Assembly: GCF_026646375.1 (NCBI RefSeq)
Contig: NZ_JAIPPU010000008.1
Span: forward strand, 104,648-168,647
Reading direction: 5' to 3'
Source of the DNA: Acetobacterium wieringae
GTDB taxonomy: Bacteria > Bacillota > Clostridia > Eubacteriales > Eubacteriaceae
DNA length: 64,000 nucleotides
Below the pieces are notes generated by a model. The model did not search any database and was not told where the DNA came from. It saw only the letters and a list, made by a program, of their open reading frames with translations. Made by a program: the position numbers and the translations under genes. Each line of letters starts with the position of its first letter. The first letter of the stretch is position 1. Of this stretch, positions 28,677 to 39,713 are shown piece by piece.

Positions 28677-29639
28677 ATGATTGAATTATCAGAAGAACTT
28701 CTATTAAGAATGTATTATAAAATGAATCAGGCTCGATATTTCGAGGAGAAGCTGGATGAACTGGATGTAAAAGGTCTGGTTCATGGCACAGTCCACCTCG
28801 CTTTAGGTCAGGAAGCTGCTGGGGTGATGGCCTGTCTGGCCCTGGAAGAGGGCGATCTGGTGTCATTAAGCCATCGGGGTCATGCTCAGGCGATTGGCTT
28901 TGGTCTGGATGTCAATCTGATGATGGCGGAATGTCTGGGGAAAGATACCGGCTACTGCAAGGGCAAAGGCGGATCAATGCACATTGCCGATGTCGAAAAT
29001 GGCAATCTGGGGGCCAATGGTGTGGTTGGAGGCGGCTTTGGCCTCTCCTGTGGGGCGGCACTGACGCAAAAATACCAGCACACTGGCAAGGTCGTGTTGT
29101 GCTTTGCCGGGGACGGGGCCACCAATACGGGCAGTTTTCATGAATCCCTGAATCTGGCCTCGATCTGGAAGCTGCCGGTGGTTTTTTTTATCGAGAATAA
29201 TCAATATGGGATGTCCAATCCGGTTGAAAATCATATGAATGTTGAGAATATTTCTGATCGCAGCGAAGCCTATAACATGCCGGGCCTCACCATTGACGGT
29301 AACGATTTCCTCGATGTCTATAATACCGTTACGAAGGCGTTGCGCTATGCCAGAGCCGGGAAGGGCCCCGTGCTGATTGAGGCGAAAACCTATCGCTTCA
29401 GCGGCCATTCCAAAAGTGATAAACAGCTGTATCGGGACGAGCAGGAAGTTAAGGAGTGGCAAAAAAAAGATCCGCTGTTGAAGATGAAAGAATACCTTCG
29501 GGAAAATCGGATCTTTACTGAAAAGCAGATTCAAAAGATGGAAACTGAAGCCATGATTTCCATTGAACAGGCGGTGGAATTTGCCAAAAAAAGTCCATCA
29601 CCGCAGCTGGATACAATTTTAGCAGATGTATATGCGTGA
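28677..29639 (+). CDS. acoA: thiamine-diphosphate-dependent dehydrogenase E1 alpha (AcoA-like)
   Basis: A 320-residue E1 alpha subunit of an acetoin or 2-oxoacid dehydrogenase. The ThDP/Mg site reads FAGDGATNTGSFHESLNLAS, followed by VVFFIENNQYGMSNP. The N-terminal VHGTVHLALGQEAAGVMA and the Ser-rich loop YRFSGHSKSDKQLYR are typical. GGAGG is 6 nt before ATG 28677; an in-frame ATG at 28665 overlaps that site. acoB follows after 11 nt. Acetoin rather than pyruvate is favoured by similarity only. Confidence 0.88.
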   Translation: MIELSEELLLRMYYKMNQARYFEEKLDELDVKGLVHGTVHLALGQEAAGVMACLALEEGDLVSLSHRGHAQAIGFGLDVNLMMAECLGKDTGYCKGKGGSMHIADVENGNLGANGVVGGGFGLSCGAALTQKYQHTGKVVLCFAGDGATNTGSFHESLNLASIWKLPVVFFIENNQYGMSNPVENHMNVENISDRSEAYNMPGLTIDGNDFLDVYNTVTKALRYARAGKGPVLIEAKTYRFSGHSKSDKQLYRDEQEVKEWQKKDPLLKMKEYLRENRIFTEKQIQKMETEAMISIEQAVEFAKKSPSPQLDTILADVYA

Positions 29640-29650
29640 GAGGTTGAAGA

Positions 29651-30652
29651 ATGAGAACAAATGATATGACAAAAATGACCTACCGCGATGCCATCCGTCT
29701 GGGGATAACAGAAGAAATGCGTTTGGATCGGGATGTCATTTTTTTAGGGGAAGATATTGGTGTTTATGGTGGAGCCTTTGGGGTCTCGAAAGGTTTGCTG
29801 GAAGAGTTTGGTGAAGAGCGAATTCTGGATACTCCGATTTCTGAAGCCGCCATCGTCGGAACTGCAGTGGGGGCGGCAACTACCGGCCTGCGCCCGGTTT
29901 GCGAGATTATGTTTATGGACTTTATTACCCTGGGGTTGGATGCTCTGGTGAATCAGGGCGCTAAAATGCGCTATATGTTTGGTGGTCAGTCCCAGGTGCC
30001 GATGGTATTGCGATTGCCAGCTGGTTCCGGCACCGGTGCAGCAGCTCAGCATAGTCAGAGCCTGGAAGCCTGGTTATGCCATGTACCGGGACTAAAGGTG
30101 GTGACCCCATCAACCCCGGCCCAGGCCAAGGGTCTGATCAAAGCGGCCATCCGGGATAACAATCCGGTCTGTTTTATTGAACATAAGATGCTTTACGATG
30201 CGGTTGGTTTGGTTCCCCTTGACGAGGAGTACACTTTAGAAATCGGAAAGACCATCGTTGAGCGGCCCGGAAAAGATGTCACCATCGTCGCCTATGGAAC
30301 CACTCTGGCAAAAGCCGTTGAAGCTGCCGATTTTTTAGAAGAGGAAGGAATTCGGGTGGAGATTCTCAACCCCCTGACCTTATATCCCATGGATATGAAA
30401 CCAATCATCGAATCGGTTATTAAAACCGGTTGTCTGATTGTGGCCCATGAGGCCGCTAAAACCGGCGGGGTCGGCGGCGAAATTGTTGCTCGGGTTGTTG
30501 AGAGTGAAGCCTTCGACTATCTCACAGCACCGATTGTCCGTCTGGGCGGCCTGGATGTTCCAATTCCCTTTAATCAGGAACTGGAGTCAGCTGCAGTGCC
30601 CCAGCGCAATGATTTCGTTCATAGCGTCTATCGTCTTCTGAATCGGGAATAG
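29651..30652 (+). CDS. acoB: dehydrogenase E1 beta (AcoB-like)
   Basis: A 333-residue E1 beta subunit. Characteristic parts: FLGEDIGVYGGAFGVSKGL, DTPISEAAIVGTAVGAA (with the ThDP-activating Glu), QSLEAWLCHVPGLKVV, and the C-terminal transketolase domain with LGGLDVPIPFNQELE. It pairs with AcoA in an alpha2beta2 E1. It is followed 12 nt later by an E2-like gene; no E3 (dihydrolipoamide dehydrogenase) gene is nearby. Confidence 0.9.
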   Translation: MRTNDMTKMTYRDAIRLGITEEMRLDRDVIFLGEDIGVYGGAFGVSKGLLEEFGEERILDTPISEAAIVGTAVGAATTGLRPVCEIMFMDFITLGLDALVNQGAKMRYMFGGQSQVPMVLRLPAGSGTGAAAQHSQSLEAWLCHVPGLKVVTPSTPAQAKGLIKAAIRDNNPVCFIEHKMLYDAVGLVPLDEEYTLEIGKTIVERPGKDVTIVAYGTTLAKAVEAADFLEEEGIRVEILNPLTLYPMDMKPIIESVIKTGCLIVAHEAAKTGGVGGEIVARVVESEAFDYLTAPIVRLGGLDVPIPFNQELESAAVPQRNDFVHSVYRLLNRE

Positions 30653-30664
30653 GGAGCGGACGCA

Positions 30665-32605
30665 ATGATGGAAAATGAAATAATAGTACCGAAAGAGACA
30701 GTGGATATGACAGTAGAAAACTTGACGAATGCCGTAATGGTTGAAGTGGCGGATGCGATTAAAGAAGAGACCCAGGAGCATGATCAAAAAAGTGAGGAAG
30801 CGTTGTCAGAAGTGAATGCTGATAACGAAGAAATCAGCCCAACAGACGGAGCGGCAGATAAAAAAATATCAGATCAGGCGATCGAGAATATCGATTGCGA
30901 AGAAGCCCATTGTGAAGATGGTCAACAGGAAGAAAATCTGGAAGAAAAACTAACTGCCGCCATTGCAGAACTGGAACGAAATCTGGAAGAAACCATTAAA
31001 GAAGGGATAAAAGAGCGACCGGCAGAAGCCATTCGGGGAATCATTAATGATGAAATCATTGAAGAACCGGAAGAGGCGACGGTTGAACCGGATCCCCGGA
31101 TGGGAAAGGTTCGAGCGACCCCAGCTGCCAGACGGATTGCCCGGGAATTTAAGGTGGACATTGAAAAGGCCACGGGAACCGGACCAAATGGTCGAGTTGA
31201 AGTTGATGATGTGAAAAAACTGGTGGTTATTCAACCGGGCACCTTTGACTACAAGTCAAAAGAGCCGGTGGTGATCGGAACCAGTCTGGATAAAATAGCC
31301 GGAAATCCCGGCAATTTGTTTACAACACCCGGAAAGCTGGAAGAAATCCCGGTCAACAAAACCAAACCCCGAAAAAAACTGAGCGAGATGAATCAGAAAG
31401 TTGAAAGACTCCCGAATCCGGAGCTGGACTTTGTTCCCTTTGTGGATGCCAATGATACAGCTCTGGAAGAAAAAGATACGGATGTCGTGACAAAAATTTC
31501 AGAACTGGATTTTGTCCCGTTCGTTGATTTTAAAGCGGAGCCGCTCCGGGAAGAAATCATTGTCAAGCCAACGCCAATGCACGTACTTCGTGAAAATGAG
31601 CGCGACGAGCTGGGTTTAAAAAATAAAAAATCCCGGGGATTAGCAAGAAAAAAACAGGAGCCGGAGAAAAAGACTGAGATTAAGTCAGAAAAAACCGCGC
31701 TTCCAATTGCTTCAGAAACAGCAGATCCAGAGATTAAAATGGATAAACCGACAGCCGTTGACACTCAAAATCCGGAGACAGAATTGGCGGTTGTTGCAAC
31801 GGATCAGAGCACTGTAAGCGACGAAGTGCTGCAAACAGCAGCAGAGCATGCGATTGAAATAGCTAAAGAACCGCTTGGGGAAGCAGAACAGCCTGTCAGT
31901 GATGAAGTCAGTTTTGAGAAGAATAATCGGAGTCAGGGGGTTCGATCCAGGATAGTCAGAAAATATCGGATTAAAAGCGAGGAAAAAACAGCGGTCATCA
32001 GTTTAACGACAGAAATTGATATGACAGAAATCAAGGATCTCCGCAAGAAGATTACCAAAAAAATTGAGGAGCAGGCTAAATACCGCTGCACCTATACCGA
32101 TTTTCTGCTTCTGGCAACAACCCGGGCTTTGGTGAAACATCCGCTTCTTAACGCTCGGCGGGAAGACGCAATTCTTGTACCTCAGGAATATGTAAATATG
32201 GGTTTAACAGTGGAATCCGATGGGGGTTTGATTGTTCCGGTGATCAAAGACGCTCAGACGATGAGCTTTGTGGAAATTGTCAAAAGTCGGGGTGATCTTT
32301 TAAAAGCTGTTAAAAACAAACATCTCTCGCACGAGCAACGGGAAGGCAGCACCTTTACCATCTCCAACCTGGGGATGTATGGGATTCGGGAATTTACCGC
32401 CATCATCGACCCGACGAACAGTGCGATTCTCAGTGTTGGTGAAGTGGTTCAACGAATCCGGATTTTTCAGGGGGAACCGGTTGTTCGAGCAGTGATGAAA
32501 ATCAGTCTGAATCTTGATCAGCGGGTGGCCAATGGGGTCGAAGGTGCAAAATTCCTCCAGGCTGTTAAGGCTGACATGGAGAATCCCTCACTATTATTGT
32601 TTTAG
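30665..32605 (+). CDS. E2-like dihydrolipoyl acyltransferase homologue lacking a lipoyl domain and the catalytic His
   Basis: A 646-residue protein in the place of the E2 gene. Residues 1-145 are acidic and low-complexity with no lipoyl domain or lipoylation ETDKA-type motif. About 148-186 is a peripheral-subunit (E1/E3) binding domain (VRATPAARRIAREFKVDIEK, then GTGPNGRV). About 190-430 is a long linker with two copies of ELDFVPFVD (253-261, 280-288). About 440-646 is a 2-oxoacid dehydrogenase acyltransferase domain (GLTVESDGGLIVPVIKDA, FTISNLGMYGI). The active-site motif DHRxxDG reads DQRVANG (618-624), so the catalytic His and Asp are both replaced. It resembles an E3-binding scaffold more than an enzyme (inference). 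Confidence 0.85.
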   Translation: MMENEIIVPKETVDMTVENLTNAVMVEVADAIKEETQEHDQKSEEALSEVNADNEEISPTDGAADKKISDQAIENIDCEEAHCEDGQQEENLEEKLTAAIAELERNLEETIKEGIKERPAEAIRGIINDEIIEEPEEATVEPDPRMGKVRATPAARRIAREFKVDIEKATGTGPNGRVEVDDVKKLVVIQPGTFDYKSKEPVVIGTSLDKIAGNPGNLFTTPGKLEEIPVNKTKPRKKLSEMNQKVERLPNPELDFVPFVDANDTALEEKDTDVVTKISELDFVPFVDFKAEPLREEIIVKPTPMHVLRENERDELGLKNKKSRGLARKKQEPEKKTEIKSEKTALPIASETADPEIKMDKPTAVDTQNPETELAVVATDQSTVSDEVLQTAAEHAIEIAKEPLGEAEQPVSDEVSFEKNNRSQGVRSRIVRKYRIKSEEKTAVISLTTEIDMTEIKDLRKKITKKIEEQAKYRCTYTDFLLLATTRALVKHPLLNARREDAILVPQEYVNMGLTVESDGGLIVPVIKDAQTMSFVEIVKSRGDLLKAVKNKHLSHEQREGSTFTISNLGMYGIREFTAIIDPTNSAILSVGEVVQRIRIFQGEPVVRAVMKISLNLDQRVANGVEGAKFLQAVKADMENPSLLLF

Positions 32606-32632
32606 TCTTAAAAATTGTCAGAATTAAGAAAA

Positions 32633-32644
32633 GATAACGTTACC
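32633..32644. promoter_or_regulatory. palindrome resembling a LacI-family/cre-type half-site pair
   Basis: GATAACGTTACC, with TAACGTTA perfectly palindromic, 14 bp upstream of a promoter candidate. An operator role is only a possibility. Confidence 0.3.
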
Positions 32645-32657
32645 AAAAAAATAATCA

Positions 32658-32687
32658 TTGTCACATTTAAGCAAATTGTGTTAGACT
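32658..32687 (+). promoter_or_regulatory. guaBA promoter candidate
   Basis: TTGTCA (32658-32663), 18 bp, TAGACT (32682-32687). It would give a leader of roughly 105 nt containing the hairpin at 32722. Confidence 0.45.
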
Positions 32688-32721
32688 AAACAGCATAATA
32701 TAAGATTACAGAACATACATG

Positions 32722-32760
32722 AAGCAGATGAAAAGCAATGGCCAATTGTCTGCTTTTTTT
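32722..32760 (+). terminator. hairpin terminator in the guaB leader
   Basis: AAGCAGA pairs with TCTGCTT around an inner CAATGGCCAATTG hairpin, followed by TTTTTTT. It lies 38 nt before guaB. It may end the acoABC unit or attenuate guaBA. No purine-riboswitch core is recognisable before it. Confidence 0.75.
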
Positions 32761-32768
32761 GTATCTAA

Positions 32769-34256
<1,488 letters not shown>

Positions 34257-34264
34257 GAGAATTT

Positions 34265-35812
34265 ATGATTAAAAAGCATTATCAAGATGAGATCATTCTC
34301 ATTGTGGATTTCGGAGCACAATACAATCAGCTCATTGCCCGACGGGTTCGTGAAGCAAAAGTGTATTCAGAAGTTGTTCCTTATGACATCACCCCCGATG
34401 AGATTCGCAAGAAAAATCCCAAAGGGATTATCTTTACCGGCGGACCTTCCAGTGTTCATGAAGCAGGAGCTCCCCAATGTGATCCGGAAATTTATAACAT
34501 GGGCATTCCCATTTTAGGGATCTGTTACGGCGCTCAGCTGATGGCGGAGCAGCTAAAAGGGGTTACCGACTCAGCCGATATTCGGGAGTACGGTAAAAAG
34601 GCCTTGAATTTTTCACAAGACTCGGTGCTGTTTAAAAATATTCCGGATGGATCAACCTGCTGGATGAGTCATACCAACTATATCCAGACCATTCCGGAAG
34701 GATTTTGTATCACTGCCACCACCGACTCGTGTCCGACCGGGGCGATGGAATGTCACGAACGCAAGCTCTATGCGGTTCAATTCCATCCTGAGGTGGAACA
34801 CACCCAATACGGTAAAGAAGTTTTAAATAACTTTATCTATGATGTCTGTGGCTGTGAAGGGTTATGGACCATGCATAATTTTGCCCAGGAACAGATTGAA
34901 GCCATCAAAGAACAAGTCGGTGACCGGCGAGTGCTGTGTGCCCTTAGCGGCGGGGTTGATTCGTCAGTGGCAGCGACCCTGGTTCACCAGGCCATTGGTG
35001 ACAAGCTGACCTGTATCTTTGTTGATCATGGTCTGCTTCGAAAAGATGAAGGCGATCAGGTTGAAGAAATCTTTAAGAATCGCTTTCACATGAACTTTAT
35101 CCGGGTGAACTGTGAAGATCGTTTCCTTGGTAAATTAACTGGTGTCAGTGATCCGGAGCAAAAACGAAAAATCATCGGGACAGAGTTTATCCGGGTCTTT
35201 GAGGAAGAATCGGGGAAACTGAACGACATCGATTTCTTGCTTCAAGGAACCATTTATCCGGATGTGATTGAAAGCGGCACCAAAAACGCGGCGGTGATCA
35301 AAAGTCATCACAACGTTGGCGGATTACCCGATGATGTTGATTTCGAACTGATTGAACCACTTAGAAACCTCTTTAAAGACGAGGTTCGAGCCGTCGGTGA
35401 AGAAATCGGACTGGATCATGATCTGGTCTGGCGGCAACCTTTCCCGGGGCCAGGTCTGGCCATTCGGGTGATGGGTGAGGTCACCAAAGAAAAATTGGAT
35501 ATCTTAAAAGAAGCCGATTTTGTCTTTAGAGATGAGATTGCCAAAGCCGGTCTGGATGAAGAAATTTGGCAATATTTTGCCGTCCTGCCGGGAAACCGCA
35601 GTGTTGGTGTTATGGGTGATGAACGAACCTATGACTATACCATTGGCCTGCGAGCCGTTACCTCGGTTGACGGAATGACTTCGGATTGGGCACGCATCCC
35701 GTATGATGTGCTGGAAAGCATCTCAACCCGAATTGTTAACGAGGTAAAACATGTCAGCCGGATTGTCTATGACATTACCAGCAAGCCACCTTCAACGATT
35801 GAGTGGGAATAA
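34265..35812 (+). CDS. guaA: GMP synthase (glutamine-hydrolysing)
   Basis: A 515-residue enzyme that aminates XMP to GMP. The class I glutaminase has Cys87 in [12 protein letters not shown] and [12 protein letters not shown] (His and Glu). The ATP-pyrophosphatase half has the PP-loop [12 protein letters not shown] and the dimerisation domain ends with the family signature [10 protein letters not shown]. It completes the guaBA unit, which closes with a strong terminator. Confidence 0.97.
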   Translation: MIKKHYQDEIILIVDFGAQYNQLIARRVREAKVYSEVVPYDITPDEIRKKNPKGIIFTGGPSSVHEAGAPQCDPEIYNMGIPILGICYGAQLMAEQLKGVTDSADIREYGKKALNFSQDSVLFKNIPDGSTCWMSHTNYIQTIPEGFCITATTDSCPTGAMECHERKLYAVQFHPEVEHTQYGKEVLNNFIYDVCGCEGLWTMHNFAQEQIEAIKEQVGDRRVLCALSGGVDSSVAATLVHQAIGDKLTCIFVDHGLLRKDEGDQVEEIFKNRFHMNFIRVNCEDRFLGKLTGVSDPEQKRKIIGTEFIRVFEEESGKLNDIDFLLQGTIYPDVIESGTKNAAVIKSHHNVGGLPDDVDFELIEPLRNLFKDEVRAVGEEIGLDHDLVWRQPFPGPGLAIRVMGEVTKEKLDILKEADFVFRDEIAKAGLDEEIWQYFAVLPGNRSVGVMGDERTYDYTIGLRAVTSVDGMTSDWARIPYDVLESISTRIVNEVKHVSRIVYDITSKPPSTIEWE

Positions 35813-35817
35813 TAAAC

Positions 35818-35858
35818 AAAACCTCAGGAATCTCTTTAAGAGGATTCTTGAGGTTTTT
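35818..35858 (+). terminator. terminator of guaBA
   Basis: AACCTCAGGAATC and GGATTCTTGAGGTT pair almost fully, followed by TTTTTATT. Confidence 0.9.
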
Positions 35859-35929
35859 ATTGTACTAACGGCTTGAATTTTGCGCTGTTTTATGCTTTCT
35901 TCTGGCAGTTCCTGCGCACTCAGATTAAA

Positions 35930-36595
35930 TCACTTTCTCAAAAAATCCTGCTTATCTGCAGAAATCGACTTGACCACCTCAACATCACTGGCCACATCAA
36001 AATATTGAGCATCATACAAACGGTTTAAATAATCCTGATAAAATTCAAGGAGTGGCGGAAAGGACGCAATGATTTCATTTCTGATCTTGTTGATGTTTTC
36101 CACCGAATCATCCGGGGTGCGATCTAAGTCAAGGTAGGTGTTCAGGAGTTGAGTGGCGGTTTCAGCATGATGACTGGCATATTGCGGAAAAACCTGAAGG
36201 TCTGGCTCCTTGCTGATTTTATCCCGAACTTTTGAAACAACCGCTTCCAGATCTTCGAGGATGACCTCCTGCGAATAGAGCGATTCCCGTCGTTTGGCAG
36301 TTTTTAATAAACCGATTAGTTTTTGAAGCCTTGCCTGTTCCGCAATGTTGCGATCCTGAAGAGCTGATAAATTGGGAGTTTCAGCCGCATCAAACATCGC
36401 AAGATCCTGGGAAGGGGATTCGATAGTTGGGCGCTTGATTTTTTCTGGTGGTTCATGTTTTACCCGAAAAACGACATAGTAGATCACAAAAACGAATAGG
36501 ATCGTTAAAAATGCGCCCCCGAAAAAGAGCGACAATTGGGTGACCGGTGAATTTTCTAAAGTAAACAGATTACTGAAAAAGGCTGAAGTGTTCAT
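35930..36595 (-). CDS. membrane-anchored coiled-coil protein of unknown function
   Basis: 221 residues from ATG 36595. One strong transmembrane helix (about 20-42, FFGGAFLTILFVFVIYYVVF) is followed by a proline-rich stretch and a largely helical cytoplasmic part with many Glu, Lys and Leu. The helical region is faintly like XpaC or other envelope-stress proteins, but I do not recognise a family. The frame is open to 36631; GGGGGTAT before 36595 supports the shorter start. It lies downstream of the flotillin gene in the same orientation, separated by a terminator-like hairpin, so a joint role at the membrane is possible. Confidence 0.7.
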   Translation of the reverse strand: MNTSAFFSNLFTLENSPVTQLSLFFGGAFLTILFVFVIYYVVFRVKHEPPEKIKRPTIESPSQDLAMFDAAETPNLSALQDRNIAEQARLQKLIGLLKTAKRRESLYSQEVILEDLEAVVSKVRDKISKEPDLQVFPQYASHHAETATQLLNTYLDLDRTPDDSVENINKIRNEIIASFPPLLEFYQDYLNRLYDAQYFDVASDVEVVKSISADKQDFLRK

Positions 36596-36664
36596 GATGG
36601 AGATACCCCCTGATATGAATTGATAAATCATTATTATGATAAAGTTAAATTACCCCGTTAATCA

Positions 36665-36694
36665 AGAAAAGCACCAAAAGCAGGTGCTTTTCTT
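36665..36694 (-). terminator. terminator of the flotillin gene
   Basis: AGAAAAGCACC-AAAAGCA-GGTGCTTTTCT is a perfect stem, and on the minus strand it ends in TTTTCTT. It lies about 84 nt past the flotillin stop. Confidence 0.75.
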
Positions 36695-36777
36695 TTGAAT
36701 TTCACTCGGTAGAAAAGGGAAGAACCCGACCAAAATGCGTCAATCTCAAATAGTCAAAATAAGCAAACGCTGTAAAA

Positions 36778-38098
36778 TTAGACTTCTTCGGGATCTTCGG
36801 TGCTGGTTTCAGAAGGGGCAGGTTGAAGCTGAGTGGCAAACTCGGTTATCAAATCCTGATTCTGTGGTTCGCTATTTTCAGCAGCAAGTGGTGTACTGAC
36901 AGTTATTGTAGGGGCCTCAGTTGGGGTTGCCATTTTGCCGCCTAAGAATCCCGAAATCAACGACTGCAAATTCAGGCCAGTGCTTTCGGAGATTCCTTCG
37001 GTCACTTGGGACATGGTATTGACGATGTCTTTGACCATTTTGGTAGAATTACCGTCGCCATACATGGTAATGCGATCGACGTTGTTAAGTGGCGCGGCAA
37101 CATTGCGGGCAACTTCGGGAAGGGCATTGAAGTACATTTCCATGATGGCGGCATCGCTGAATTTCTTCATTGCCTCAGCTTTAGCATCAATTCCGGCAGC
37201 TTCAGCCAGACCTTTGGCCTTGATAGCGGCAGCCTCGGCAAAACCTCTGGCTTCAATGGCTGCAGCTTCCTGTTCTTTGGCATAACGATCAGCTTCGGCC
37301 GCCAATCGATTGGCTTCAGCATCTTTGGTGGCAATAAACAGCTTGGCTTCAGCATCTTTTTGTTTCTCAAATAATTCGGCTTCGGCTTTTTGGATACGCT
37401 GGTAGCGTTCAGCATCGGCAGTTTTATTGATCTCTGCTTTTAGTCGTTGTTCGCGAACTTCAACTTCTTTAGCGGCCAACTCAATTTCTTTTACCTGTTT
37501 AATAATGTTGGCTTCCTGGGTCTTTGTCTCGATTGTTTTTCGCTGTTCTTCCTGCTCGATTTGGTAAGCGGCGTCGGCCTGGGCCTTCGTCAGATCAGAC
37601 TGACGTTTTAATTCGGCTTTGCGGATATCCAGATCGGTATTTTTCTGGGCAATTTCCAGATCGGCTTTAATTCTGGCATCGTTGGCAATTTTAGCGGCTT
37701 CTGATTCGGCAATCGCAACTTCTTTCTCGGCGTTGGCGCGGGCAATCGCAGCACCTTTTTTGATCTGCGATTTGTTTTCGGTACCGAGATCTTCAATCAC
37801 GCCAGCCTGATCGCGGATTGACTGAATGTTGAAGGAAATTATTTCAAGACCCATCCGTTTAAGATCCGGAACAGCGTTTTCCTGCACCTTTTCAGAGAAG
37901 GATTTTCGGTCGGTCAACATATCTTTGAGGTCAAGTGAGCCAATGATTTCACGGACATTTCCCTCAAGGACATCTTTAACTTGAGGAATGATTGAATCAG
38001 TTGATTGGTTCAAGAAATTCTCGGAAGCAAGTAAAATGGCCTCTGGTGACGAACCGATCTTGATCTTTACCGCGCCATCCACCATTACATCGATTATC
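36778..38098 (-). pseudogene. flotillin (SPFH/band 7) gene, 5'-truncated
   Basis: 435 residues from the first ATG (38085). The SPFH core (VKIKIGSSPEAILLASENFL ... DRKSFSEKVQENAVPDLKRM), the long Glu/Ala coiled coil (about 120-310) and the C-terminal part (NNVDRITMYGDGNSTKM) are clearly flotillin. Full-length flotillins such as B. subtilis FloT begin with a membrane hairpin and about 100 further residues that are absent here. Reading upstream of 38085, four family-like codons (I-I-D-V) precede an in-frame TAG at 38096-38098. No ribosome site precedes the ATG. The break coincides with the onset of AT-rich foreign DNA. Confidence 0.8.
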
Positions 38099-38764
38099 TA
38101 ATGTAGTTAAAATTTTGTAGCTTTATAAAGCTGTTATCACAACGTTTATATGTATTTATTGTAACCATTCACTAGTCTCAAATCAAGTTGGTTTATTTCA
38201 AAATCGCAACTCTCGATATTTTATAAAGCAGGTAGATATCTTTTAAAGTCTGTTCTTCATGAGTAATCCGAGATTCCCTAATACATTTCCCTACTGATTT
38301 CGTCTCCTTTCTATTTGCAATAAGAGAAGTATCACACAACTATCATTTATTATTCTAATAAGTGATAAAATCAAATAAGTGATAAAATCAAAGCTACGCT
38401 GAAATTTATGGGCAGAAAATCAATGTAGCCCATTATTAGTTTTAAAAATTCATTCTTACTACTTCCTTGTCTTTCATGGACTTCAAATAGAAGATCGTTA
38501 AATTCTTTTACTTTTCTTTTACGTTCTTGTTCATCCATCTTTCGAAGTTATTTAGGATAGTTCTAAATTTGTCTGGTGTTTTATAGTCATCGGACAAACG
38601 AGCTACCTTTAAAATGCTAATTGATTCGTTGAATTCGAATAAATTAATAAAATTTGTTTCGTGCTGGTGCTGCTTAACATAGTGATATTGAACATCTTTT
38701 TGATAATTCTAACCAGGTAGTAGTTGTGTTGGAGAGAATTGCTTTTGACAGAATGAGCAGTCTT
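38099..38764. other. AT-rich gap with decayed coding remnants
   Basis: No intact gene of normal size. On the minus strand there are short overlapping frames that look like pieces of a broken gene: one around 38530-38700 (NFINLFEFNESISILKVARL) interrupted by a stop, and a 55-codon ORF at 38371-38538 (MDEQERKRKVKEFNDLLFEV). I cannot assign a family. The first 270 bp next to the flotillin break show no open frame. Confidence 0.4.
38357..38390 (+). repeat. 17-bp perfect tandem duplication
   Basis: AATAAGTGATAAAATCA occurs twice in direct succession (38357-38373 and 38374-38390). The first copy covers the stop codon of the 55-codon minus-strand ORF. Confidence 0.85.
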
Positions 38765-39103
38765 TTATTCATTTTTATACTTTTCAATTTCAACAATGAT
38801 GTTGTAAATCCTTTTCTGCTCAAAAAAAGTTTTTGAAAGAATAATTTCATAACATTTCTCAGCAATTTGATTTTCAGAAGGATTAACAAAATCGATTTTT
38901 TCAAATAATTGTGAAAGAGAGATTCCCAAAGATCGCGTAATTTTTTCTATACTCTCAATGGTTGGGTTTTTCTCGCCTCGTTCAATTTGACCAATATAGG
39001 TTGGATGACAATGTGATCTTTCGGCAAGTTGTTCCTGACTAAAACCAAGCTTTTGTCTATAATTTCGTATACGTTTGCCTAATTTAGTTGTTAAATCGCT
39101 CAT
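38765..39103 (-). CDS. XRE-family regulator of the accessory region
   Basis: A 112-residue protein with an N-terminal helix-turn-helix (about 6-65: KLGKRIRNYRQKLGFSQEQL, CHPTYIGQIERGEKNPTIES, IEKITRSLGISLSQLFEKI) and a short helical tail. Size and form resemble controller (C) proteins of restriction-modification loci and small mobile-element repressors. Three operator-like repeats lie immediately upstream of its start (39125-39226), so self-regulation is likely (inference). GGAGTGG precedes the ATG. Confidence 0.82.
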   Translation of the reverse strand: MSDLTTKLGKRIRNYRQKLGFSQEQLAERSHCHPTYIGQIERGEKNPTIESIEKITRSLGISLSQLFEKIDFVNPSENQIAEKCYEIILSKTFFEQKRIYNIIVEIEKYKNE

Positions 39104-39124
39104 AGACCCACTCCTTTTTAGTAT

Positions 39125-39226
39125 AGTCTATAAGTATCTTTTACTACTTTCTACATACTATTGATATCATATTGGAATATTGGTATACTATAAGTATATA
39201 TGCTAGATTTATGATACTAAAAGTAT
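39125..39226. promoter_or_regulatory. three operator-like inverted repeats upstream of the XRE gene
   Basis: ATACT-ATA-AGTAT at 39185-39197 and ATACT-AAA-AGTAT at 39214-39226 share identical 5-bp arms. AGTCT-ATA-AGTAT at 39125-39137 is a degenerate third copy, 22 nt from the XRE start codon. The arrangement of one weak proximal and two strong distal sites resembles C-protein operators. Confidence 0.65.
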
Positions 39227-39713
39227 TTCTATTAAGGACTTGAAATTTTTACTTCGAAAGCCTTTTTAAAGAAACGAAGGCTATTTAGTTAATTGTGTGA
39301 AAATAACAAATCTAGGATATAATTCGGTTTAGCCTATAAAAAGGGGATAAGTCACAAGTGATTGTTTTTCCTTTAAATGCGCAAAAGAGACAATTAAATT
39401 ATAATGAGTATTTCGGGTGCGATTTACCAGCGGGGCTTTCGTTAAAATGCTTTCGGAGTTTCGTTTAAATAATTCCGATCTGGTCCAATAATCCAATTCT
39501 TTGAGAATACATGAATTACTCAGCTCAATCAAGGAAGCTTTGCGGCGCTATCCTTGACTGATAACAATTTTATATGCTTTATGTGTTTAATGGTTAAGAT
39601 TCCGTTTGTAATAAGTCGAATCAAGTGAAACTTAAATCTGGTTCCGCTGAGACTAATCACCGGTTTTTTTAGCCGAAATATTCAATTAAAATTTATCATA
39701 AAATGAGGGAATA
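39227..39713. other. 487-bp AT-rich gap without a supported gene
   Basis: A minus-strand frame of 67 codons at 39329-39532 lacks a ribosome site and recognisable homology. No terminator, tRNA or repeat is evident. Confidence 0.4.

Noticed and set aside
30665..32605. Ordinary acetoin dehydrogenase E2 (AcoC)
   Set aside because: No lipoyl domain is present and the active-site His and Asp are replaced.
38357..38390. CRISPR-like repeat
   Set aside because: Only two copies in direct contact with no spacer; it is a simple tandem duplication.
39329..39532. Minus-strand ORF of 67 codons
   Set aside because: No ribosome site, no recognisable family, and it lies in an AT-rich non-coding gap.
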